8,968 bases of DNA. Origin: Solobacterium sp. GTDB taxonomy: Bacteria; Bacillota_I; Bacilli_A; Erysipelotrichales; Erysipelotrichaceae. The position numbers and the translations under genes are program-made. The notes below the pieces were generated by a model, which was not told the origin of the DNA, did not search any database, and was given only the letters and a program-made list of their open reading frames with translations. Of this stretch, positions 1-6,089 are shown piece after piece (the stretch's first letter is position 1; each line of letters starts with the position of its first letter). Location of the stretch: NCBI GenBank assembly GCA_016284975.1, contig JAEEPV010000303.1:1-8968 (forward strand). The letters are read 5' to 3'.

Positions 1-1419
1 ATCACAGCGGAACACAGCTGTACCGTCTTCTTTGATCGTCACCGGTTCATGTTCGGAAGAGAGCTTATCGGTCCAAACTTCTCCGGCATGCTGGGTACCA
101 ACGAACATGTTTTTCTCACCGGCATCCTTGTCCGACATAATAACCGCAAGACCGGAATCCTTATGGGTTTTATCTCCTTCCAGCGTCCAGCCGATCACAT
201 CGAAATCATCAAAGTAATCGTGCTGTTCGCCGAACAGTTTTGTTTTCCGCAGTTTCAGCATCGCATCGATCGGCTTCTGGCAGTTTCGTCTGTCACGTGC
301 ATCCAGTCCGTAATAGTCACCATAGAAGATACACGGATAACCCTGCGGACGCAGCAGGATGATGGAATAGGCGTGCGGAAGGAACCATTCCTGCACACAG
401 CTTTCCAGTGCCTGACCAGGCTGCGTATCATGGTTATCCACGAACGTTACCGAATGAACCGGATCGACAGAGGTCAGAGTTCCGTTCAGGATCTGTGAGA
501 GATCATAAACACCGTTGGAATTGGAGATATTCTGGAAGGCATAATGCAGAGGCACATCAAACAGTGACATACAGTTATCAACACTTTCCAGATAAGCTTT
601 CAGCTTTGTGACATCTCCCTTCCAGTATTCACCAACCGTGAACAGTTCTTTTCCGCTGATATGACGCATCTCCTGGAGCCATGACGGAAAGAAATTCTTA
701 TCGATATGTTTCAGGGCATCCAGACGGAAACCGTCTATACCGGTAAAATTGAGATACCATTCTCCCCAGTCAAGCAGGTGAGAAACGACATCCGGGTTAC
801 TGAAATTGATATTCAGACCAAGCAGGTAGTCAAAGTTGCCGTTTTCATCATCGACATCCTGACTCCAGGAAGTTCCGCTGAACTGGTAAATACCTCTGCG
901 TTTGTTCCGTTCATTGGTATCACTTCCCGAGAAGTGCGTTTTATCCCAGATGAACGAGTTGTACTTTCCGTTTCTTCCGGGAAAGTAGAATTTCGACAGT
1001 GCCCGAATCGTCTTTTCTCCGGAGATCTGAACGTTGCGGTCATTCCAGTCATACTCAATCACCCTGACGGTTTCGTAGTTATCTCCCTCAACCTTATGGT
1101 TCAGAACAATATCAGCATAAACCTGAATTCCCGCATCATGACATGCCTTGATCGCAGCCAGATACTCATCCTTTGTACCGTACTTTGTCCGAACGCTTTC
1201 TTTCTGATCAAATTCTCCAAGATCGAACAAATCATATACTGCATATCCGACCTCGTCATTTCCTTTCAGACCCTTATATGCAGGAGGGAGCCAGAGAGCC
1301 GTGATTCCTTTTTCCGCAAGCTCTGCAGCTTCATTTTTTACTTTATTCCACAGACCGCAGTCTTTGGGCAGATACCATTCAAAGTACTGCATCATTGCAC
1401 CAGTTGCATTTTTCTTCAT
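1..1419 (-). CDS. Cytoplasmic alpha-amylase, GH13 subfamily 5 (3' end cut by window edge)
   Basis: Hydrolyses internal alpha-1,4 links of starch, glycogen or maltodextrin. Reading from ATG at 1419, 473 codons stay open to position 1. The N-terminus (MKKNATGAMMQYFEWYLP) matches liquefying Bacillus-type amylases and has no signal peptide, so the enzyme should act inside the cell. The GH13 regions are visible: Asn107 in ADIVLNH, nucleophile Asp234 in GFRLDALKHI, acid/base Glu264 in TVGEYW, and Asp331 in FVDNHDTQP. These sit three residues later than Asp231/Glu261/Asp328 of the B. licheniformis enzyme. The C-terminal beta domain is nearly complete; probably only about a dozen residues are missing. 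A GGGGGA ribosome binding site lies 5 nt before the start. Several Asp ligands of the Ca-Na-Ca site appear replaced (see findings). It lies downstream of the GntR gene on the same strand but behind a terminator, so it is probably transcribed separately. Family call is secure; exact product specificity is not. Confidence 0.95.
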   Translation of the reverse strand, partial: MKKNATGAMMQYFEWYLPKDCGLWNKVKNEAAELAEKGITALWLPPAYKGLKGNDEVGYAVYDLFDLGEFDQKESVRTKYGTKDEYLAAIKACHDAGIQVYADIVLNHKVEGDNYETVRVIEYDWNDRNVQISGEKTIRALSKFYFPGRNGKYNSFIWDKTHFSGSDTNERNKRRGIYQFSGTSWSQDVDDENGNFDYLLGLNINFSNPDVVSHLLDWGEWYLNFTGIDGFRLDALKHIDKNFFPSWLQEMRHISGKELFTVGEYWKGDVTKLKAYLESVDNCMSLFDVPLHYAFQNISNSNGVYDLSQILNGTLTSVDPVHSVTFVDNHDTQPGQALESCVQEWFLPHAYSIILLRPQGYPCIFYGDYYGLDARDRRNCQKPIDAMLKLRKTKLFGEQHDYFDDFDVIGWTLEGDKTHKDSGLAVIMSDKDAGEKNMFVGTQHAGEVWTDKLSSEHEPVTIKEDGTAVFRCD

Positions 1420-1428
1420 AAAAATCCC

Positions 1429-1448
1429 CCGAAAGATTACGCTTTCGG
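1429..1448 (-). promoter_or_regulatory. Hairpin in amylase leader touching the ribosome binding site
   Basis: On the minus strand CCGAAAG and CTTTCGG form a perfect 7-bp stem with a 6-nt loop (CGTAAT). The last two G of the 3' arm belong to the GGGGGA ribosome binding site of the amylase gene. Folding could limit translation, or the dyad could be a protein site, since a degenerate cre overlaps it. The pairing is seen directly; the function is inference. Confidence 0.4.
1434..1447 (-). promoter_or_regulatory. Degenerate cre-like site at amylase transcription start
   Basis: The minus strand reads CGAAAGCGTAATCT. Against the CcpA consensus TGWAANCGNTNWCA it agrees at 11 of 14 positions, including the AANCG core; the mismatches are at positions 1, 10 and 14. 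It lies directly downstream of the predicted start point, the place where CcpA represses other amylase genes. It is weaker than the two cre palindromes elsewhere in the window, so the call is tentative. Confidence 0.3.
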
Positions 1449-1454
1449 CATATA

Positions 1455-1463
1455 ACTATACCA
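1455..1463 (-). promoter_or_regulatory. Extended -10 promoter element for the amylase
   Basis: The minus strand carries TGGTATAGT, an extended -10 (TGnTATAAT with one mismatch). It lies 36 bp before the amylase ATG and downstream of the GntR terminator. No good -35 hexamer sits 17 bp upstream, as is often true of extended -10 promoters. It supports independent transcription of the amylase. Confidence 0.45.
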
Positions 1464-1484
1464 TTACTCAAAGAAATATCGCAG

Positions 1485-1510
1485 AAATTAAAAACCGGAT
1501 TTCCGGTTTT
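1485..1510 (-). terminator. Intrinsic terminator after the GntR gene
   Basis: AAAACCGGA and TCCGGTTTT (1491-1510) form a perfect 9-bp inverted repeat separated by 2 nt; realistically an 8-bp stem with a 4-nt loop. On the minus strand it is followed by TAATTT, giving a U-rich tract. It lies 18 bp past the GntR stop codon and separates that gene from the amylase. Confidence 0.7.
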
Positions 1511-1527
1511 GTTTTGGGATTGCGTTA

Positions 1528-2241
1528 TTATTTGTCGGACACCAGAGTGAGATACATGTCTAATTCCTGTTTCAGAAAAGCCATGGATTTCCGGGCATTT
1601 TTCTCTTTCAGCACCTTCAGCAGGTCCTTCATCAGCTGTATACATTTTTCCCGGCCGAGAAAGCGAATGGCATGTTCCCAATAGGTGAGGGTAACCGTAC
1701 GAAAGGAATTGAACAGCAGGGGAAGAATGAAGTTTCCAGAGACAAAACAAATATCATGATGGAAATCGAAAAAGCACAGCGCCAGAGAATGCAGATCGGC
1801 TTTCTCTGCGGCGGTCTTTTCCGCTCGCTGGATATCTTCTTCCAGCAGAGCGACTGATTCTTTCGTCAGTGTTTCAGCAAGCCGTTCTACCGCTTTGCCT
1901 TCGATTGCCATACGCATCTCCAGCATATCTTCCATCCGATTGCGCTCCAGAAAACTCTCTCCGCTGAAATTTACCAGAAGACTCAGAGTTTCAATCGTGC
2001 CGTCTTTTGCGTAGTCACTGACATAAGTACCGTGCCGTGCATTGGTTTTAACAAATCCGAGCCGTTCCAGCTCCGCCATCGCAAAGTGAACGGCAGACTT
2101 TGAGATTCTTGCCTGAGAAGCGAGTTCCCGCTCACTGGGCAGTTTGTCACCGGGCTTCAGTTCACCGCTGATGATCAGTCCGGCGATCTTTTCTATAAAC
2201 AGCTGTTTGACGGTAGGTGCTTCAATAATTCCAATTTCCAT
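1528..2241 (-). CDS. GntR-family transcriptional regulator, FadR/FCD subfamily
   Basis: A 237-residue DNA-binding regulator. The winged helix-turn-helix spans about residues 10-75: the GELKPGDKLPSERELA block, then the recognition region SKSAVHFAMAELERLGFV and a wing ending in RHGTYV. The remainder (about 100-230) is the helical FCD ligand domain, including FDFHHDICFVSGN. The usual VREAL of the recognition helix reads VHFAM. By eye several FCD metal ligands are missing. A GGAG ribosome binding site lies 5 nt before the ATG. The gene is transcribed divergently from the flavoprotein operon, and TGGT-N3-ACCA palindromes typical of FadR/PdhR-type regulators lie before both genes. It therefore most likely represses itself and that operon, with release by a pathway metabolite. 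The ligand is unknown. An intrinsic terminator follows. Confidence 0.93.
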   Translation of the reverse strand: MEIGIIEAPTVKQLFIEKIAGLIISGELKPGDKLPSERELASQARISKSAVHFAMAELERLGFVKTNARHGTYVSDYAKDGTIETLSLLVNFSGESFLERNRMEDMLEMRMAIEGKAVERLAETLTKESVALLEEDIQRAEKTAAEKADLHSLALCFFDFHHDICFVSGNFILPLLFNSFRTVTLTYWEHAIRFLGREKCIQLMKDLLKVLKEKNARKSMAFLKQELDMYLTLVSDK

Positions 2242-2255
2242 ACATGCTCCAGTTT

Positions 2256-2273
2256 TGGTTTGACCACAAACCA
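2256..2273. promoter_or_regulatory. GntR operator 1, near the regulator's own start
   Basis: TGGTTTG-ACCA-CAAACCA is a perfect 7-bp inverted repeat with a 4-nt spacer. Its first 11 bases (2256-2266) are also TGGT-N3-ACCA, the FadR/PdhR-type consensus. It lies 15-32 bp before the GntR start codon and just downstream of the predicted GntR -10 box, a placement suited to autorepression. Binding by this GntR is inferred from family and position. Confidence 0.7.
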
Positions 2274-2282
2274 GTTTTCTAA

Positions 2283-2311
2283 AGTCTATCCTGTAAAAAA
2301 GAAAATAACAA
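2283..2311 (-). promoter_or_regulatory. Candidate promoter of the GntR gene
   Basis: On the minus strand TTGTTA (2306-2311) and TAGACT (2283-2288) are separated by exactly 17 bp. Each matches the sigma-A consensus at 4 of 6 positions, so it would be a weak promoter. Transcription would start near 2276, right at operator 1. Confidence 0.4.
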
Positions 2312-2328
2312 TCACATATCAGTAAATT

Positions 2329-2342
2329 TGTGAGCGCTTACA
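2329..2342. promoter_or_regulatory. cre palindrome upstream of the flavoprotein operon
   Basis: TGTGAGCGCTTACA is palindromic except for one base pair, and its centre AGCGCT is typical of CcpA/LacI-family sites. It covers the region where a -35 would sit for the TATAAT at 2356, so bound protein should block initiation. CcpA is the likeliest binder, but a local LacI-family regulator outside the window cannot be excluded. Confidence 0.7.
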
Positions 2343-2355
2343 GAAGAGCGCGTTT

Positions 2356-2361
2356 TATAAT
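2356..2361 (+). promoter_or_regulatory. -10 box of the flavoprotein operon
   Basis: A perfect TATAAT lies 29 bp before the start codon of the flavoprotein gene. The hexamer 17 bp upstream is AGCGCT, a poor -35 that lies inside the cre. The predicted start point is near 2368, at the edge of operator 2. The promoter is thus bracketed by a cre upstream and a GntR operator downstream. Confidence 0.6.
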
Positions 2362-2366
2362 ATTGG

Positions 2367-2377
2367 TGGTTAAACCA
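2367..2377. promoter_or_regulatory. GntR operator 2, at the flavoprotein operon start
   Basis: TGGTTAAACCA is a perfect palindrome around a central base and a perfect TGGT-N3-ACCA. It begins 5 bp after the TATAAT box and ends 3 bp before the AAAGGAG ribosome binding site. A repressor bound here would block transcription start. It shares its half-sites with operator 1. Confidence 0.7.
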
Positions 2378-2390
2378 GAAAGGAGTACCT

Positions 2391-3947
2391 ATGGCATTTT
2401 ATAAAGATAATTATGACGTGATTGTCATCGGCGGTGCACTGGCCGGAATGAGCTGTGCAATGCGTCTTGCCAGTGAGGGGAAGTCCGTACTCGTGCTGGA
2501 ACGGCACAACCTCCCGGGCGGAGTCGCCACGAGTTTTGTGCGCGGCGGAATTGAGATGGAGGCAACGCTTCATGAAATGATGTCGCTTGGCCCGATCGAA
2601 GATCCGCTCTATATCCGCAAGTATCTCGATGAGATGAAGGTCGCAATCGACTGGCTTCGGGTACCGGAGGCATATGATCTGTATTCTCCGAAAGATAATA
2701 TCGATATCGAGCTTCACGCCGGCAGAAGAGATGACGGCACCTGGGTATGCGCGGATGAAATCGATGCGCAGTATCCCGGCACAAAGGCTGAAGTCAACCG
2801 GCTTCTGGAGCTCTGTCTCAAGGTGTATGAATCCACATTGTACCTGAATGAACATACGCTTTCCAAGCTGCAGATGCTGCTGAAACATGAGGAGCTGGTC
2901 AAGACCGCAGGCTATTCCGCAAAGGAAGTGCTTGATCAGGCATTTGATCTGCCGGAGAACGTCAAGAAGATTCTCTCCGCATACTGGATCTATGTCGGAC
3001 AGCCGCTCAGCACGCTGCCGTTTACAATCTACGCGTTCCTGATGGCAGACTATATGAAAGGCGGAAGCTTTGTCGCAAGAGGCTTCTCACACGAGATGGC
3101 ACTGGCCATGCAGAAGCGGGCAGAAGAGATGGGCGTACAGTATGAATACTGTCAGAATGTAGAAAAGATTCTCGTAAAAGACGGACATGTCTATGGCGTT
3201 CGTACTTCCCGCGGAGATGAGATCCATGCCCGTTATGTTGCCAGCGCACCATATCCCAATACTGTATACGGTACAATGATCGAACCGCAGTCAGAGGTTC
3301 CGGCGCAGGCACGGAAGTATGCCAATGCGATGCCGATGTCGGTTACGACGTTCTCGGTTGTTATGCTGCTGGACAGAAAACCGGAAGATCTGAACATTCA
3401 TTCGTATTCCGTGTTCTCCAGTGAGGTCCCGTTTGACACCGATGTCTTCTGGGCAGAAGGCAGAAAGCACGACGGGTGGAGTTATGTCACAACAATCTGT
3501 CTGAACTATGCAAATCCGGGCTGTACGCCGGAAGGCATGACCAGTCTTTCCATTACCAACCTTCCGCTGCCGGAAGCGTTTGATGATGTCAACGCCGACA
3601 ACTATTACGAGATGAAGCGTTCGATCGCAAAGCAGATGATCGAACAGGTCAGTGCGCATCTTGGAGTCAATCTCCTGGATCATATCGTCGAGATCGAGAT
3701 CGAATCTCCAATGACGGTTGCACGCTATACCGGCATGTACCGGGGCGGTATCTACGGTTACCAGCATTCGATGGACAATTCCGTTGTCGGGCGTCTGGAG
3801 GATATCGAAAAGGAACAGTACATCAAAGGTCTGGTCGGATGTGCGAGTCATCAGCTGGTCGGAGACGGCATGGCCTGCAATATCAATAACGGAAGGATCG
3901 CTTCCAAGATCATCCTGGAAGAGATGGCAAAGGAGGCTGCGGTATGA
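2391..3947 (+). CDS. Phytoene desaturase/retinol saturase-like FAD oxidoreductase
   Basis: A 518-residue flavoprotein of the amine oxidase/phytoene dehydrogenase-related superfamily. The N-terminal Rossmann FAD site is clear: beta strand YDVIVIGGALAG (residues 8-19, with Ala in place of the middle Gly of GxGxxG), ribose-binding Glu37 ending VLVLE, then RHNLPGG (38-44). The C-terminal FAD-closing segment is GDGMACNINNGRIASKII, just before the end. The middle substrate domain does not identify a substrate. Family members desaturate, isomerise or saturate C=C bonds. An AAAGGAG ribosome binding site lies 5 nt before the ATG. The stop overlaps the next start (ATGA), so it is co-translated with a flavin/[2Fe-2S] reductase. 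That partner suggests use of NAD(P)H electrons, which favours saturation over oxidation; this is inference. No signal peptide or membrane segment is evident. Regulation is by operator 2 and the cre. Confidence 0.85.
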   Translation: MAFYKDNYDVIVIGGALAGMSCAMRLASEGKSVLVLERHNLPGGVATSFVRGGIEMEATLHEMMSLGPIEDPLYIRKYLDEMKVAIDWLRVPEAYDLYSPKDNIDIELHAGRRDDGTWVCADEIDAQYPGTKAEVNRLLELCLKVYESTLYLNEHTLSKLQMLLKHEELVKTAGYSAKEVLDQAFDLPENVKKILSAYWIYVGQPLSTLPFTIYAFLMADYMKGGSFVARGFSHEMALAMQKRAEEMGVQYEYCQNVEKILVKDGHVYGVRTSRGDEIHARYVASAPYPNTVYGTMIEPQSEVPAQARKYANAMPMSVTTFSVVMLLDRKPEDLNIHSYSVFSSEVPFDTDVFWAEGRKHDGWSYVTTICLNYANPGCTPEGMTSLSITNLPLPEAFDDVNADNYYEMKRSIAKQMIEQVSAHLGVNLLDHIVEIEIESPMTVARYTGMYRGGIYGYQHSMDNSVVGRLEDIEKEQYIKGLVGCASHQLVGDGMACNINNGRIASKIILEEMAKEAAV

Positions 3948-5131
3948 AAGTATATGGATTTCTGAAAGATGTTCTCGGTGCCAACCGTGTAACCAGCGCG
4001 AGACGCAAACTGATCGAATCCGGCAGCCCGGAAAATATCTACAAGGATCATATTAAGGAAGTTGCCAATGAGCTTCATCCAAAAGTAACGCATGTTGTTG
4101 TAACAAAGGCTGAAGATGTTTCTCCTACCGCACGCCGGTTTACCTTTGAAGCCTGCGAAGGGGACAAGCTTCCGCCGTTTCAGGCAGGTCAGTACTGTTC
4201 GCTGGATCTCAGGATCGGCGAAACGATCACCACAAGACCGTATTCTATTTCCAGTGCTCCGTTTGAAGCACGCACCGGGGAACATCCGCTCTTTCAGCTG
4301 ACAGTTCGTAACGGAAAACCGGATACCGGTTTTGCGTCAAACTGGCTGTATGCCAATGTAAAGGAAGGCGATACGTTTACAGCGCATCTTCCGTTTGGGG
4401 AGTTCTATTATGAGCCGCTGCGGGATGCGAAAAATGTCGTGGCACTGGCAGGCGGCAGCGGCATTACGCCGTTCTATTCCATGGCAAAAGAAATCGAACA
4501 TGGAACACTGGATATGAATCTGACGATTCTTTACGGTTCGGTATCGACCAAAGACATCATTCTTGAAAAACAGCTTAAGGCGATTCAGAGTGACAAGGTG
4601 AAATTCGTCAATGTCATCAGCGGTGAAGAGGATTACGAAGGGGAGAAGGGTTTCCTTTCGAGAGATCTGATCAAAAAGTATTCGAATGGAGATACCACCT
4701 ATTTTGTCTGCGGACCGCTGCCGATGTATCACTTCGTCAAAGGCGAACTCGATGCATTGAATGTTCCGGCAAGACGGATTCGTATGGAAGTTTTCGGAGC
4801 ACCGCGCGATGTGACTGCAGCAGAAGGATATCCGAAGGATTTTGAACCAAAGAAGTTCCGCCTTACAGTACTTCGCGGAATTCAGGAAGACGTGATCGAA
4901 GCGGATTCGACCGAACCGATCATGGTGGCGCTCGAACGTGCCGGAATCAAAAACAACTCCCGCTGCCGATCCGGAGCCTGTGGCTTCTGCCGTACGGAAC
5001 TGCTGGAAGGTGATGTATTTGTGGCACCGGAAGGGGATGGCCGAAGAAGAGCCGACAAACAGTTTGGCTATATTCACGCATGCAGTACCTGGCCGCTGAG
5101 CGACTGTACGATACGCATACCGATTTTGTAG
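3944..5131 (+). CDS. FAD/NAD(P)H reductase with C-terminal plant-type [2Fe-2S] domain
   Basis: A 395-residue electron-transfer flavoprotein. After an N-terminal segment of about 48 residues comes the ferredoxin-reductase-type FAD barrel with RPYSISSAP (from Arg98). The NAD(P)-binding domain has GGSGITP (170-176) and CGPLPM (Cys256). The C-terminus is a plant-type ferredoxin domain with Cys341, Cys346, Cys349 and Cys380 (C-X4-C-X2-C-X30-C). The order FAD-NAD-[2Fe-2S] matches reductases of the phenol hydroxylase/phthalate or HCP-reductase type, which move electrons from NAD(P)H to a partner. No oxygenase is present nearby, so the upstream flavoprotein is the obvious acceptor. An AAAGGAGG ribosome binding site, inside the upstream gene's 3' end, lies 7 nt before the ATG. 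A strong terminator follows 12 bp after the stop. Whether NADH or NADPH is used cannot be told. Confidence 0.9.
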   Translation: MKVYGFLKDVLGANRVTSARRKLIESGSPENIYKDHIKEVANELHPKVTHVVVTKAEDVSPTARRFTFEACEGDKLPPFQAGQYCSLDLRIGETITTRPYSISSAPFEARTGEHPLFQLTVRNGKPDTGFASNWLYANVKEGDTFTAHLPFGEFYYEPLRDAKNVVALAGGSGITPFYSMAKEIEHGTLDMNLTILYGSVSTKDIILEKQLKAIQSDKVKFVNVISGEEDYEGEKGFLSRDLIKKYSNGDTTYFVCGPLPMYHFVKGELDALNVPARRIRMEVFGAPRDVTAAEGYPKDFEPKKFRLTVLRGIQEDVIEADSTEPIMVALERAGIKNNSRCRSGACGFCRTELLEGDVFVAPEGDGRRRADKQFGYIHACSTWPLSDCTIRIPIL

Positions 5132-5143
5132 AGCAGATATCTG

Positions 5144-5176
5144 AGGAGGACGAAACGTACCGTTCTCCTTTTTTTT
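5144..5176 (+). terminator. Intrinsic terminator of the flavoprotein operon
   Basis: AGGAGGACG (5144-5152) pairs with CGTTCTCCT (5161-5169) in a 9-bp stem containing one G-T pair, with an 8-nt loop. A run of eight T (5169-5176) follows. This ends operon 1 and shows that the ATPase/HgdB operon downstream needs its own promoter. Confidence 0.9.
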
Positions 5177-5242
5177 ATCCTTTGCAATACCGTGAAACGA
5201 ATGATGGAATCGTCTGAAATACAATGGTTTTATATATAAAAG

Positions 5243-5256
5243 TGAAAACGCTTACA
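5243..5256. promoter_or_regulatory. cre site upstream of the ATPase/HgdB-like operon
   Basis: TGAAAACGCTTACA fits the CcpA consensus TGWAANCGNTNWCA at every position. It shares CGCTTACA with the site at 2329. It ends 10 bp before a TATGAT box and so overlaps the -35 region. The same arrangement before both operons suggests shared carbon-source control. Confidence 0.75.
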
Positions 5257-5266
5257 CATTCTGTAG

Positions 5267-5272
5267 TATGAT
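5267..5272 (+). promoter_or_regulatory. Candidate -10 box of the ATPase/HgdB-like operon
   Basis: TATGAT (5 of 6 to TATAAT) lies 19 bp before the preferred start codon at 5292. A weak -35 (GTGAAA, 5242-5247, spacing 19, or TGAAAA, spacing 18) lies within the cre. Transcription would begin near 5279, downstream of the in-frame ATG at 5268, which supports the later start. AT-rich TATATATAAA (5231-5240) is an alternative -10. Confidence 0.4.
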
Positions 5273-5291
5273 GGAAACAGTTGAGGAAAAC

Positions 5292-6071
5292 ATGGAAAAT
5301 ACCAGAATAATCGCAGTATCCGGAAAGGGAGGTGTCGGCAAAACCTCTGTTTCTGCCGCTTTTGTCCGCATACTCTCCAATATCCATCCCGACGCAAGGA
5401 TTCTCGCAATCGATGCGGACCCCGCGATCGGGCTTTCAACGGCACTTGGCGTAGAGGTCACAGAAACGCTGGATAACATCCGTAAAACAATCATTACCAG
5501 AGTTGAGAACGGGGAACCGAAAGCCGCAATCGAAATGCTGAACGAAGCACGGTTCCGTATTTTCGACACGATGGTGGAAAACCGGAAGTTTTCATTTCTG
5601 GCTATCGGAAGACCGGAAGCCGCAGGCTGTTACTGCAAGGTGAACGCTTATCTGAAAGAAGTCATCAATATGCTGTCGAAAGATTTTGATTATGTGGTGA
5701 TCGACGGAGAAGCAGGCATTGAGCAGATCAACCGAAGGGTCATGGAGAAGGTAACCCATCTGTTTCTGATCACGGATCCTTCCCGAAAAGGGATTCAGGT
5801 AATCAAGACGATCAAGCGTGTTGCGGACGAACTGGTGATGTACGAGAAATGCGGAGCGATCATCAACCGTGCGTCCGATGTGGAACTGCTGAAAGAATCC
5901 GGTGCCATTACGCTGCTGGAAGAGGCCGGGATTCCGCTGCTGACAATCATCGGTACGGATGACAGTCATGCCAGCAATGATATCCGCGGGTGCAGCGTCT
6001 TTGAACTGCCGGAAGATTCACCAATCATGAAAGGCGCATATGAAGCGCTGAAGATAATGGAACTGATATAG
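5292..6071 (+). CDS. CooC/MinD-type P-loop ATPase with Cys-X-Cys motif
   Basis: A 259-residue SIMIBI-class ATPase. Residues 11-18 are the deviant Walker A GKGGVGKT; AIDADP (residues 39-44) is the switch region; VVIDGEAGIEQ (135-145) is the Walker B/switch II region; TDPS and INRA follow. GCYCKVN places Cys113 and Cys115 as a C-X-C pair, almost exactly where CooC (carbon monoxide dehydrogenase nickel insertion) has its metal-binding C-X-C. I prefer ATG 5292: GAGG lies 5 nt upstream, whereas the in-frame ATG at 5268 (adding 8 residues) has no ribosome binding site and overlaps the -10. The next gene starts 18 bp after the stop and belongs to the HgdB family. No CODH gene is in view, so this ATPase probably serves the HgdB-like pair, for metal-cluster assembly or ATP-driven electron delivery. 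Family secure; role inferred. Confidence 0.88.
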   Translation: MENTRIIAVSGKGGVGKTSVSAAFVRILSNIHPDARILAIDADPAIGLSTALGVEVTETLDNIRKTIITRVENGEPKAAIEMLNEARFRIFDTMVENRKFSFLAIGRPEAAGCYCKVNAYLKEVINMLSKDFDYVVIDGEAGIEQINRRVMEKVTHLFLITDPSRKGIQVIKTIKRVADELVMYEKCGAIINRASDVELLKESGAITLLEEAGIPLLTIIGTDDSHASNDIRGCSVFELPEDSPIMKGAYEALKIMELI

Positions 6072-6089
6072 AAAAGGAGGCGATAGGAG

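Noticed and set aside
706..1455. Plus-strand open frame of 249 codons opposite the amylase
   Set aside because: It is antisense to a clear GH13 coding sequence with all catalytic motifs, has no family resemblance and no convincing ribosome binding site.
4337..5224. Minus-strand open frame of 295 codons opposite the [2Fe-2S] reductase
   Set aside because: It is a shadow of a gene with clear FAD, NAD and ferredoxin motifs. It also starts beyond the operon terminator and its translation is rich in His, Arg and Phe, as antisense frames often are.
5268..5291. Upstream in-frame ATG start for the ATPase gene
   Set aside because: No Shine-Dalgarno precedes it and it overlaps the TATGAT -10 candidate. 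ATG 5292 has GAGG 5 nt upstream and gives the usual short N-terminus before the P-loop.
5132..5291. A third GntR operator before the ATPase operon
   Set aside because: Only a half-site TGGTTTT (5225-5231) is present with no ACCA partner at the right distance, so direct GntR control of operon 2 is not supported.
5292..6071. ParA/MinD partition or cell-division ATPase
   Set aside because: The GCYC motif and the DGEAGIEQ switch resemble CooC, and no ParB, MinC/E or origin-like repeats are nearby.
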